The position numbers and the translations under genes were made by a program. Under the pieces are notes generated by a model. That model was not told where the DNA came from, made no database searches, and saw only the letters and a program-made list of their open reading frames with translations. From assembly GCA_043797615.1 (NCBI GenBank), contig JAZDPK010000035.1, positions 4,518 to 68,517 of the forward strand: a DNA stretch of 64,000 bases, in the 5' to 3' direction. Positions within the stretch are counted from its first letter, which is position 1. Every line of letters starts with the position of its first letter. Positions 7,379 through 16,400 of the stretch are shown one piece after another. This DNA comes from JAZDPK01 sp043797615. GTDB taxonomy: Bacteria; Patescibacteriota; Patescibacteriia; UBA11705; JABHMO01.

Positions 7379-8467
7379 TCAACTGCCGAAAGCGGAAACG
7401 AACTGCACGTCCGGCCCGAGCTTGACGCTGATTATTGAACCTAGTTCGGTTTTGTAAAGCTCGCCGTCGATGAAGATCTGATTTTTTTCGGGAGAAACGA
7501 CGCTGAAATTGAACACCGGCTGGTTGAAAAAATTGTCCGCGCCCGGAAGCGCTTTGGAAAAAAAGCGATGGTTGAAAACCGGCGTGATGCTCGGGGCGAC
7601 TTGATGGGGCAGGGAATACGGCGGAATGAGCCGCGCGCCCGGGATCCAAGCGCCGCGGTAAATGAGCGGCAGCATGGCGACGAGCGAGCGGGCAGAAAGC
7701 TGATAGCTGGCCGCGTAGAACTGGTTGAATTCGCGCCGGCCGTGGAAAGGCTGAATGCCGTAGAGCAGATGATCAGTGACGCTGCAGACGATCGCGATGG
7801 GCTTGCGGATCGAGAGCAGGTTGTCGTTTGCATAGAGCGAAGCGTTGAATTGCCTAACCAGGCGATAATACTTCAGCGGCAATCCGGTGACGCTGGCCAA
7901 AGCGGCCAGGGCGAAATGCTTGACGCCGTTCAACACCGAGCGCTCCTTTTCGTAGACTTCGATGATTTCCGCCAAGCCCATGATGAAAATAAATCCCCAG
8001 TGGATTTTTTTCCTTCCGCTCTCGTCGACAAACGAGATTTCCAGCGGCTTCAATTTCCTGGTCGGCAAGTATTCGTACGGCGTGGCCAGGATTTTTTTCA
8101 ACAGATGAGACGGCGAGCCTTCGAGCCCGAGCCAGTTGTGCACTGCTTGCTGGGTTCCGCCGCCGATCGATCCGATGAGCGGTATCTTGCCAATTTTCTT
8201 CGCCTTTTCCGTTTCATGGCTTTTCTTGTAAATGGCAAAGTCGACCACCTCGCGCAATGTTCCGTCGCCGCCGTAAACCAAGACAATTTTCACTTTTTGC
8301 GCAATCAGCAGCTTTCTCAGCACATCCGGTATTTCGTCGATATCCTTGGTGGTGAACAAGGGAACCATTTCTCTGCAAGCCAATGCCTGCACGCTGTTGA
8401 ATTCTTTGCGGCCGCGGCTCGGGCCGGCATGAGGATTGATGATAACGCCGATTTCCGTATTCTTCAT
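7379..8467 (-). CDS. Diacylglycerol kinase-family lipid kinase
   Basis: 362 residues. The N-terminal catalytic domain has NPHAG (residues 11-15) and the nucleotide-binding motif GGDGT (66-70), followed by a Gly-rich GSIGGGTQQ stretch. The C-terminal beta-rich half ends with an IDGE segment as in YegS/DgkB-type lipid kinases. The expected role is ATP-dependent phosphorylation of a lipid alcohol such as diacylglycerol or a sphingoid-like base; the substrate is not determined. The start at 8467 follows AAGGAG at good spacing, which rejects a longer frame. It is convergent with tRNA-Thr. Confidence 0.82.
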   Translation of the reverse strand: MKNTEIGVIINPHAGPSRGRKEFNSVQALACREMVPLFTTKDIDEIPDVLRKLLIAQKVKIVLVYGGDGTLREVVDFAIYKKSHETEKAKKIGKIPLIGSIGGGTQQAVHNWLGLEGSPSHLLKKILATPYEYLPTRKLKPLEISFVDESGRKKIHWGFIFIMGLAEIIEVYEKERSVLNGVKHFALAALASVTGLPLKYYRLVRQFNASLYANDNLLSIRKPIAIVCSVTDHLLYGIQPFHGRREFNQFYAASYQLSARSLVAMLPLIYRGAWIPGARLIPPYSLPHQVAPSITPVFNHRFFSKALPGADNFFNQPVFNFSVVSPEKNQIFIDGELYKTELGSIISVKLGPDVQFVSAFGS

Positions 8468-8646
8468 GGCTTTTCTCCTTTGCAAGAATTGTAATACCAA
8501 TTTATTTAATTCATATTCATACTAAATTATACGAATTGAATCGAGGCGCTGTTGTAAAGAACTGGTTATTTAAGATGTTAGCGGATTGTCAACGGAATGT
8601 CAAAACGCAAACGCGGAAATTCCGTCGGTTCAGTGTGCATAAAATT

Positions 8647-8675
8647 TTGTTGGCGCGGCTGGAATATGGTATAAT
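8647..8675 (+). promoter_or_regulatory. Candidate promoter of the dockerin/cohesin cluster
   Basis: TTGTTG at 8647-8652, exactly 17 nt, then TATAAT at 8670-8675, about 35 nt before the dockerin gene. Confidence 0.55.
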
Positions 8676-8710
8676 AACCATATAATTTTTTCTGGACGCG
8701 CAAACAGAAT

Positions 8711-9544
8711 ATGATTTTTAATTTCAATGAAAAGCGATATTATTTTTTAGCCGCGATTTTTTTGCTGGCCGCGCCTTTTGCCGCCATCGCCATTTCCAGC
8801 CCGAGCTACATCATCGATCCGAGCGGCGCCGACGCTTCCCGCGGCCAGACGAATTCGACTTCGTTCAGCCTGGAAAGCGCGATTGAAATAATCGCTGGCA
8901 ACTACACGGCGACAAGCTATAAATTGGAATCAGGCTCGAGCTTTGCCGGCTATTGCGGCGACGGATTCATCGATCCGACCGAGGATTGCGAAGGCGCGAA
9001 TTTGAACAGCCAAACTTGCGTGACGCAAGGATTTGCGAGCGGCACGCTGTCCTGCTCCGCGTCGTGCGTTTTCAATACATCCGGTTGCGCCAGCAGCCCG
9101 GCGCCCGGCCATGACCCCAGCGTCATCAATCCGCCGGCCGCGCCGACATTCGACACCACCATTCAAAATAAAATTTTCACGTACACGAGCGAGCTTTTGA
9201 TATTCGGCACGAAGTCCGTTGGCGCGTCCGTGGCCGTGAACGGCTCTTCGGAAGGCGTGACTTACGCCACAGACAGCCGCTGGCAGAAATACCAGACCCT
9301 GGCCTTGGGATTGAACGCGATCGTCATCAAATCAAGCGGGGCCAACGGCGATTCAGCCGAAGTCAGCGTAACCGTCAAACGCCGGAAAATCGGCGACGCC
9401 GACGACAACAACAGCGTGAATGATTACGACTTCAGCCTGTTCGCAAACCATTGGCATCAGGCGTGGCAAGCGTCGGATTTCAATGAAGACGGCCAAACGG
9501 ACGATTATGATTTGTCGCTCATGGGAGCGTATTGGGGGAAATAG
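8711..9544 (+). CDS. Secreted dockerin-domain protein with Cys-rich repeat
   Basis: 277 residues. A signal peptide (residues 1-26) is followed by a Ser/Thr-rich region. A Cys-rich segment with CGDGFIDPTEDC and later SCSASC (about 77-125) resembles the myxococcal-type CGDG repeat. A beta-sandwich-like middle follows. The last 50 residues are a dockerin type I domain with two EF-hand-like calcium loops, DADDNNSVNDYD (from about 229) and DFNEDGQTDDYD (from about 256). Dockerins bind cohesins. The next two genes encode cohesin domains, so I infer they are partners. There is no catalytic domain, so this may be a binding or scaffold subunit. Confidence 0.8.
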   Translation: MIFNFNEKRYYFLAAIFLLAAPFAAIAISSPSYIIDPSGADASRGQTNSTSFSLESAIEIIAGNYTATSYKLESGSSFAGYCGDGFIDPTEDCEGANLNSQTCVTQGFASGTLSCSASCVFNTSGCASSPAPGHDPSVINPPAAPTFDTTIQNKIFTYTSELLIFGTKSVGASVAVNGSSEGVTYATDSRWQKYQTLALGLNAIVIKSSGANGDSAEVSVTVKRRKIGDADDNNSVNDYDFSLFANHWHQAWQASDFNEDGQTDDYDLSLMGAYWGK

Positions 9545-9636
9545 GAGGTTGATTGGTTTATTAGTTGATTACTGTGTTATTAGTTATTATTCGGTGTAAA
9601 GTGCGCATTACGTTACAATCTACAATGTAAATTTAA

Positions 9637-12240
9637 ATGGAAAAGAAATTTTTTTCATTCATTATAATTTTTAGCGCGGCAGTAGCGGCGGCGCTGATTT
9701 TTTGTTCAGTGCCGATGGCGGCGGCGGCGGGCGACGCGACGATTTCACTTTCGCCGGCCAGCGCTTCTGCCAAAGTCAACGACGAGTTTTCGATCGAAAT
9801 CATTGTTTCGCCAGGATCAACCTATATCGATGCGGTGCGCGCGGAAATCAGTTTTCCTCCGGACAAATTGGAAGTGAAAAGCTTCACGCTTGGCTCGATT
9901 TATCCGCAGCCGGCGCCGAATAATTCGATTGACAACGCCGCTGGTTTGCTGTCCGAAGGAGGCGCGATTTACAACGGGGAAACCGGATTAACCGGAACGT
10001 TCGGCACGGTTATTTTTAAAGCGAAAGCCGTTGGAACGGCGAATATTTCCGTAACTTCCAATTCGAAATTGATCAGAGGCGGCGTGGAAAAAATCGACTT
10101 GACGAGCCTGGGCAGCGCGACCGTCACCATTACTCCGGCGTTGACCGATCCGGCGAAAGTCGTTTTAACGAAAAAAGTCGGGATCAACGTTTCGGCTGAT
10201 GGTTTTGACAGTCAGTCAGGCAATAGTGTTAAAAAAGACGATGTTCTGACTTATCAAATCAGCTATCAAAATATTGGCGGCGCCAAAGCGACGCAATTAA
10301 TTTTAACGGATGCCATGCCGACCGGAACCGCTTACGTTCCCGGCAGCATCAAGGTTGGCAATGTTGTTAAAACCGACGCGGCCGACGCTGATGTTGCCGA
10401 ATTCAGCGCCAATTCCGTTAAAATAAATTTGGGCGAGCTGGCGGCCGGGGCAGGCGGCAATTTCCAATTCAAAACAAAAATCTTGGCCGGCTCCGGGCAA
10501 ACCGTGACGAATTCCGCCCAAGCGGTGGGATTGAACATATCGGAGTTTTCGAATGAAGTTTCCAATTCGATCCCCGCTGTTGTTCCGGAGGAAGAAGAGC
10601 CGATCGTGCCGGAAGAGCCGAAACCGGAAACGCCCGCCTCCGTTGAAACTACGGCGGACAAGCCGGAAACAAAGCCGGTCGTAATCACCGGTTCCACCGA
10701 ATCCGGAGCAACTGAAGAAAAGCCGTTGGCCGAAACGCCTGGCGGTCTGGCAGCGACCGAAGAGCAGGTCGCAGAGCAAACCGAACAGGTGGTAAATTCG
10801 GCCGTGGTTCAAAATACGGCAAACGCCATGGCGCAAGTTTTAAATAGCATCAATTCAAATATTTCCGCGGAATCGGTCAAACAAGTCACCGAGCAAGCGG
10901 TTCGCGTCGTAGTTAAAACCGCGAAAGAAGCCCGGCGCGCGAACGAAGCGGCCAAAGCGCCGGCATTGGCAACGGTTACGGTCACGACGGTCGCGGCCGT
11001 GGCTTCGGTCGGCGCCACCAGCTCGACCGGCATCACGATTTTGACGTACGCCCAATTTTTGATCAGCCAATTGATAATGTTCATGACGCGGCGCCGGAAA
11101 AAAGGCTGGGGCGTTGTTTACAATTCCATCACCAAGCAGCCGATCGACTTGGCGGTGATCCGCGTTTACGAAGCCGGCGCGAACAAATTGCTCCGCACGC
11201 GCGTGACCGACCGCGCCGGCCGCTTCCAGTTCATTCTAAAGCCGGGAAAATATTATTTGAAAATCGAAAAGCCGGAATTCATTTTTCCAAGCGCGCTTTT
11301 GAACAAAGCCAAAACCGACGGAAAATTCATTGACAATTATTACGGCGAGGAATTCGAAGTGGGCGCGAATGAAATCGTTATCCCGTCCATTCCGCTGGAT
11401 CCGAACCGCAAATTGGCCACGCATCAGAGTTTGCTTAAAAAATATTTATTCAAGAGATGGCAAACGGTTTTGACGCTGATCGGCCCGGCCGTTTCAATCG
11501 TTTCGTTCGTCATCAATCCGCAGATCTGGGTCGGAGCAATGGTCGTTTTGCAGATTATTTTGTATGTCGTGTTTAAAAAGATCATGTCCGGCCGCAAGCC
11601 GCAGAAATGGGGACTGGTGCGCGACGAAAAGAAAAAGAAAAGCGTTGCGCAGGCGATCGTCCGCGTTTTTGACACCAAATTCAACAAGCTTTTGGAAACG
11701 CAAGTCACCGATTACAAAGGCCGGTACGCGTTTTTGGTCGGCGGACAGCAATATTATTTGACCGGCGAGAAAGCCGGGTATTATCCGATCAAAACGCCGA
11801 TTTACAACCTGGAAGGAAAAGAATCCGGATATTTGGCGGAAGATTTGCTGTTGCGCCGCAATTTGTCCGGTAAGAGCGTTGATTTGGAACAGTTGCGAAG
11901 CGACTTTTTGGCCAAGAGCAACGCCGGCCGCCAAAAAGAAGTGGAAGAGGCGGGCATTAAAAAACTTACCAGAGCGGAAGATGAAAAATTCCGCGGCACG
12001 ATCAAAGACGTCAATCTGAACGAATTGCACGAGGATTTTTACAACGTCGACTGGGTCGGCGGCGTTAAAAAAACAACAGACGTCGTTAAAAATGCAAATG
12101 AACCGGCGCAAGTCAAACCGGAAAATCTTGCCGGATCCGTCGCTTCAATCGATTTAAAACCCGATCAAGAAAAACTTTTGGAGAGCGTTCTGATCGATGA
12201 TGAAAGCGATGAAGCAGACGATTCGATCGCGCCAAAATAA
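9637..12240 (+). CDS. Membrane-anchored cohesin protein with DUF11 and CarboxypepD_reg-like domains
   Basis: 867 residues. Order: signal peptide (1-29), cohesin domain (about 32-168, with TISLSPASASAKVNDEFSI and SKLIRGGVEKI), a DUF11-like beta repeat (178-310), a Pro/Glu-rich linker (315-375), a helical region, a membrane segment near 455-480, a carboxypeptidase-regulatory-like beta domain (about 490-590), further membrane helices (605-650), a second regulatory-like domain (655-740) and a charged C-terminal tail. The cohesin faces outside. The two beta domains after the helices may be cytoplasmic, which is odd for this fold. It lies downstream of the dockerin gene and 12 nt upstream of the second cohesin gene. 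Confidence 0.8.
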   Translation: MEKKFFSFIIIFSAAVAAALIFCSVPMAAAAGDATISLSPASASAKVNDEFSIEIIVSPGSTYIDAVRAEISFPPDKLEVKSFTLGSIYPQPAPNNSIDNAAGLLSEGGAIYNGETGLTGTFGTVIFKAKAVGTANISVTSNSKLIRGGVEKIDLTSLGSATVTITPALTDPAKVVLTKKVGINVSADGFDSQSGNSVKKDDVLTYQISYQNIGGAKATQLILTDAMPTGTAYVPGSIKVGNVVKTDAADADVAEFSANSVKINLGELAAGAGGNFQFKTKILAGSGQTVTNSAQAVGLNISEFSNEVSNSIPAVVPEEEEPIVPEEPKPETPASVETTADKPETKPVVITGSTESGATEEKPLAETPGGLAATEEQVAEQTEQVVNSAVVQNTANAMAQVLNSINSNISAESVKQVTEQAVRVVVKTAKEARRANEAAKAPALATVTVTTVAAVASVGATSSTGITILTYAQFLISQLIMFMTRRRKKGWGVVYNSITKQPIDLAVIRVYEAGANKLLRTRVTDRAGRFQFILKPGKYYLKIEKPEFIFPSALLNKAKTDGKFIDNYYGEEFEVGANEIVIPSIPLDPNRKLATHQSLLKKYLFKRWQTVLTLIGPAVSIVSFVINPQIWVGAMVVLQIILYVVFKKIMSGRKPQKWGLVRDEKKKKSVAQAIVRVFDTKFNKLLETQVTDYKGRYAFLVGGQQYYLTGEKAGYYPIKTPIYNLEGKESGYLAEDLLLRRNLSGKSVDLEQLRSDFLAKSNAGRQKEVEEAGIKKLTRAEDEKFRGTIKDVNLNELHEDFYNVDWVGGVKKTTDVVKNANEPAQVKPENLAGSVASIDLKPDQEKLLESVLIDDESDEADDSIAPK

Positions 12241-12252
12241 TTTTGTTTAAAA

Positions 12253-13422
12253 ATGAAAAAACATTACGCCATAATTTCAATCGTCGTCTGCGCGTTGGCA
12301 ATGCCAATGGTTTGTTCGGCTGTTGCCAAAGCGACGATTTCTTTTTTGCCGGACAAATACGATGTGGCCGCCGGACAAAGTTTCAACGTCGGCATTATCG
12401 TTGATCCGGCCGGCGGAACCCTCGACACCGTCCGGGCGATGGTGAAGTATCCGGCGGACAAATTGAAAGCGGAAATTTTTTCGCTCGGATATTTGTATCC
12501 GACGGCGGCGCCGGGCAACTTCATCGACAATGAAAAGGGGATTTTGTCGCAAGGCGGCACAAAGCTGGGCGGACAAGTGAAAGCGAAAGGCGTTTTCGGC
12601 TACGCCACGTTCACGGCTTTGAAAAAGGGCAAAGCGGTGATTTCCTTGACGTCCGATTCAAAGTTGATCCGCGCCGGCGTGGAAAGAATCAACAAACTCA
12701 GCCTCGGGCAAGCGACGATTTCCGTCGGCGAGCAGATCTCCGAGGTTCGGGACATCGTCGTTCAAAGCGCGACGAATCCTGACGAGGGAAAATGGTACGC
12801 GAGCGCAAACGTCGAACTGTCTTGGCAGAAAGCGGAAGGAATCAAGGATATTTTAAAATATTTTTACGATTTGAACCAGTATCCGTCCGCCGACCCGAGC
12901 ATAGCGATGAACGCAAGCGACGGCAAAAAAACTTTTAGCGGCCTGAAAGACGGCGCTTGGTACTTTCACATTAAAGGCCAATACGTTGACAGTTCCTTTT
13001 CCGTTGCCACTCATTACGCTTTGAAAATAGACGCGACGCCGCCGAACAGGATCATGCCTGATTTTGAAAAAAAGATCATCAGTGAAGATGAAAACGGCAT
13101 TGTTCATTTCGCGACAATCGATCAGACCTCAGGCATTTCCCATTACGAGGCGGCGATCGACAATGGCGCTTTTCAAACCGAGGAAAGCCCTTATGTTTTG
13201 CCGCGCATGAAAGCAGGCGAGCACATTGTCTTTGTAAAAGCCTTGGACAATGCCGGCAACTTCGCGCAAACCGGCGTGAAATTGCGCGTGCTGCCCGGCG
13301 GCAGGGCAAAATGGTTTGACCACTGGAAAATAATGGCGGTTTTCGCTTTTGCCGGCCTCGCCGTTGCCGCGTTTTTCGCAATGAAAATCCGGAAAAACAA
13401 AAAAACGAAAATTACGCCATAA
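12253..13422 (+). CDS. Membrane-anchored cohesin protein with Ig-like region
   Basis: 389 residues: signal peptide (1-24), cohesin domain (26-162), Ig/fibronectin-like beta region (170-345) and a C-terminal transmembrane helix (about 352-372) with a Lys-rich stop-transfer tail. The cohesin matches that of the preceding gene along its length; SKLIRAGVERI here corresponds to SKLIRGGVEKI there, so the two are paralogues. The gene starts 12 nt after the preceding stop, so co-translation is likely. The expected topology is a cell-surface receptor for dockerin proteins. Confidence 0.8.
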   Translation: MKKHYAIISIVVCALAMPMVCSAVAKATISFLPDKYDVAAGQSFNVGIIVDPAGGTLDTVRAMVKYPADKLKAEIFSLGYLYPTAAPGNFIDNEKGILSQGGTKLGGQVKAKGVFGYATFTALKKGKAVISLTSDSKLIRAGVERINKLSLGQATISVGEQISEVRDIVVQSATNPDEGKWYASANVELSWQKAEGIKDILKYFYDLNQYPSADPSIAMNASDGKKTFSGLKDGAWYFHIKGQYVDSSFSVATHYALKIDATPPNRIMPDFEKKIISEDENGIVHFATIDQTSGISHYEAAIDNGAFQTEESPYVLPRMKAGEHIVFVKALDNAGNFAQTGVKLRVLPGGRAKWFDHWKIMAVFAFAGLAVAAFFAMKIRKNKKTKITP

Positions 13423-13452
13423 GCTGTGGATAAAAAATATGGTGGAATGTGG

Positions 13453-13458
13453 TATAAT
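13453..13458 (+). promoter_or_regulatory. Candidate -10 box of the adhesin gene
   Basis: A perfect TATAAT about 28 nt before the adhesin ATG. No good -35 lies at 17 nt, so this is tentative. Confidence 0.4.
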
Positions 13459-13485
13459 ATACTCAAGGTTTTAGAATAATTTAGC

Positions 13486-16400
13486 ATGAAAAATTCCAGC
13501 AAAGGAAAGATGAAAAAATTCCTAAATTTTATAGTCATAATTTTGTTATTGGCCGGAACATTCGGACCGAACGGTTTTATTTTGCCGGCTCAGGCGGCGA
13601 CCGTCGGAATTCCGAGTTATTTAGGCTACCAGGGTCGATTGAAAAACGCCAGCGGTGCGGCTTTATCCGGGACGTATGATTTTTCTTTTAAATTATATGA
13701 CGCCTCGACCAGCGGCAATCTGCTGTGGACGGAAAATAAAACCATGACCGTGACCAGCGGCTATTTCACCACATCGCTCGGCGATTCCACGGCTTTCGGC
13801 TCAATCGTTGATTTCACGAAAAATCTCTGGCTTGACATCAGCGTGGCGGCGACCGGCGTGACGCCGCTCGAATCAATGACCAGCCGCGTGGCGGTCAACA
13901 GCGCGGCCTTTGCGCTGGCAGCTCGCTCGATCGAAAATTCAGCAAGCGATCCGGCCACGGCGTTCGGCGGCCGCATGTATTACAATACGGCAAGCGGCAA
14001 CACGTACGTTTACGACGCAGTCAATGCCGCCTGGTCGAATGTTTACCGGTCCGGAGGCGCGGACGTTCCAGTGGCCGACGGCGGCACCGGCGCGTCGAAC
14101 GCTTCGCAGGCCAGAACGAATTTGGGATTGGCGATCAGCACGGATGTTCAGGCATACGACGCGGACTTGACAACATACGCGGGAATAACGCCGTCAGCCA
14201 ATATTCAAACATTATTAAGTTCAGCAAATTTTACAACCGCGCGAAGCAATTTAGGTTTAGCAATTAATAGCGATGTTCAGGCATACGACGCTGATTTAAC
14301 AACATACGCGGGAATAACGCCGAGCGCGAATATTCAATCATTGCTCGGATCGGCAGATTATGCAACGGCCAGAACGAATTTGGGAGTGGCGATCGGCAGC
14401 AATGTGCAGGCATACAACGCCGGCTTGGCCGATGTTGCCGGCTTGTCAACAACGGACAGTAATTTTGTCGTTGGCAACGGCACGAACTGGGTGGCGGAGA
14501 CTGGCGCCACTGTCAGAACTTCATTGGGATTGGCGATCAGCACCGATGTTCAAGCATACGACGCTGATTTAACAACGTACGCGGGAATAACGCCGTCAGC
14601 AAATATTCAATCATTGCTCGGATCGGCAGACTATGCAACAGCCAGGACGAATTTGGGCGTGGCGATCGGCAGCAATGTGCAGGCATACAATGCCGGTCTG
14701 GCCGATGTTGCCGGCTTGTCAACAACGGACAGTAATTTTGTCGTTGGCAACGGCACGAACTGGGTGGCGGAGACTGGCGCCACTGTCAGAACTTCGCTGG
14801 GATTGGGATCAATCGCAACTCAGAATTCAGATAATGTGACAATCACCGGCGGCTCGGTGTCCGTAAGCACTATAGACGGCATACTTGGTCTTAATAATGG
14901 CGGCACTGGCGCGTCAAACGCCACGGTTGCCAGACAGATGCTGGGTTTAATAATCAGCACCGATGTTCAGGCATACGACGCGGACTTGACAACATACGCC
15001 GGCATTACGCCGTCGGCGAATATTCAAACATTGCTCGGCTCGGCGGATTTTTCAACGGCCAGAACGAATTTGGGATTGGGAACGATCGCGACGCAAGCTT
15101 CTGACAATGTAACAATTACCGGCGGTTCAATTTCCGGCATTACGGATTTGGCAGTGGCGGACGGCGGCACGGGCGCATCGAACGCCAGCGCGGCGCAGAC
15201 AAATTTAGGTTTAGCAATTGGCACGAATGTGCAGGCGTATGATATCGAATTGGCGGCCATTGCCGGATTAGTTTCGGCGACAACCGGTCTTCCGTATTTT
15301 ACCGGCAATGGAACGGCAACTTTGGCTAGTTTGAGTTCATTCGGCACATCACTAATTGACGATGATAATTCAACCGTGGCGCAGTCAACCTTGGGACTGG
15401 GAACGATTTCCATTCAAAACGCGAATAATGTGGCGATTACCGGCGGCGCGATTTCCGGCATTACGGATTTGGCAGTGGCGGACGGCGGAACGGGCGCGAG
15501 TTCCTGGACTCAATATGGTTTACTGTATGCTAATGCCACCAATTCATTTTCACAAATTACCGATACCACCGCCGGAAAAGTTTTAATTACAAATACCGGC
15601 GCGGCGCCGTCGTTCAGCGCCAGTCCGACATTGACCGGCGGCTTGACCATCGCGCCGACCGCAACCGGCACTCTTTTGGATTATCAGCTGGAAACCGAAT
15701 GGACAAGCGGCACGCTTATTAATGCGGATTTCGGCGGAGCAACGACTTTGGCCGGCAATGTTGTCGGCATGAATTTGGATTTGAATACAAATGTGACCGG
15801 CGCCAGTAATCAGAACGCGACCGGCGTGTATGTGCAGACTCCGACTTTGACGCAGGCATTGTCCAATACAACGATTTACAACGGAGACAAGATCGGCGGC
15901 GGCAACATCACCAGCAGTAATGGAACAGTATTTTGGAACGGCAGTTATTATGTAATCCCGAACATTGATCAAGAGGCAGGAGCGAATTTGCTCCAGGCTT
16001 CGGGAGCAAGCATTGGATTCGGCACAATTACCACTGCCGGCGTGATGGATGGATTGACTATTGGCTTCGATTCGTCCGGGCCGCCAAATGGCGTTGCTGC
16101 CGGAACATTAAACGGTATAATGATTAATCAAATTATACCCGGCAACGGGACGGAAACAGCATTGAACATAGGAAATGGCTGGGATACGGGCATCAGCATT
16201 GGCATGCTTTCAGATGCGGCTTTGGCGATTGATGTTACTAATGGCGCGGTGCATGTCGCTGACCGTATTGGCATGGGCACCTGGACCGCGGACGGCGATA
16301 TTGCGGTTTACTATGACACAAACTCGAGTTCTACGAATTATCTTGGCACTACGGTGTCTGATATCCGACTCAAAAAAAACATCGCGCCGCTGGAGGATAA

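Noticed and set aside
7568..8494. Long plus-strand open frame opposite the lipid kinase
   Set aside because: It is the antisense shadow of a gene with clear kinase motifs and a good ribosome site.
8711..13422. A classic cellulosome
   Set aside because: There is no catalytic subunit with a dockerin, no cellulose-binding module and no multi-cohesin scaffoldin in the cluster.
14146..15260. CRISPR array, because of regularly repeated DNA
   Set aside because: The repeats are coding, in frame with the adhesin, of 91-codon or shorter protein units, with no unique spacers and no cas genes.
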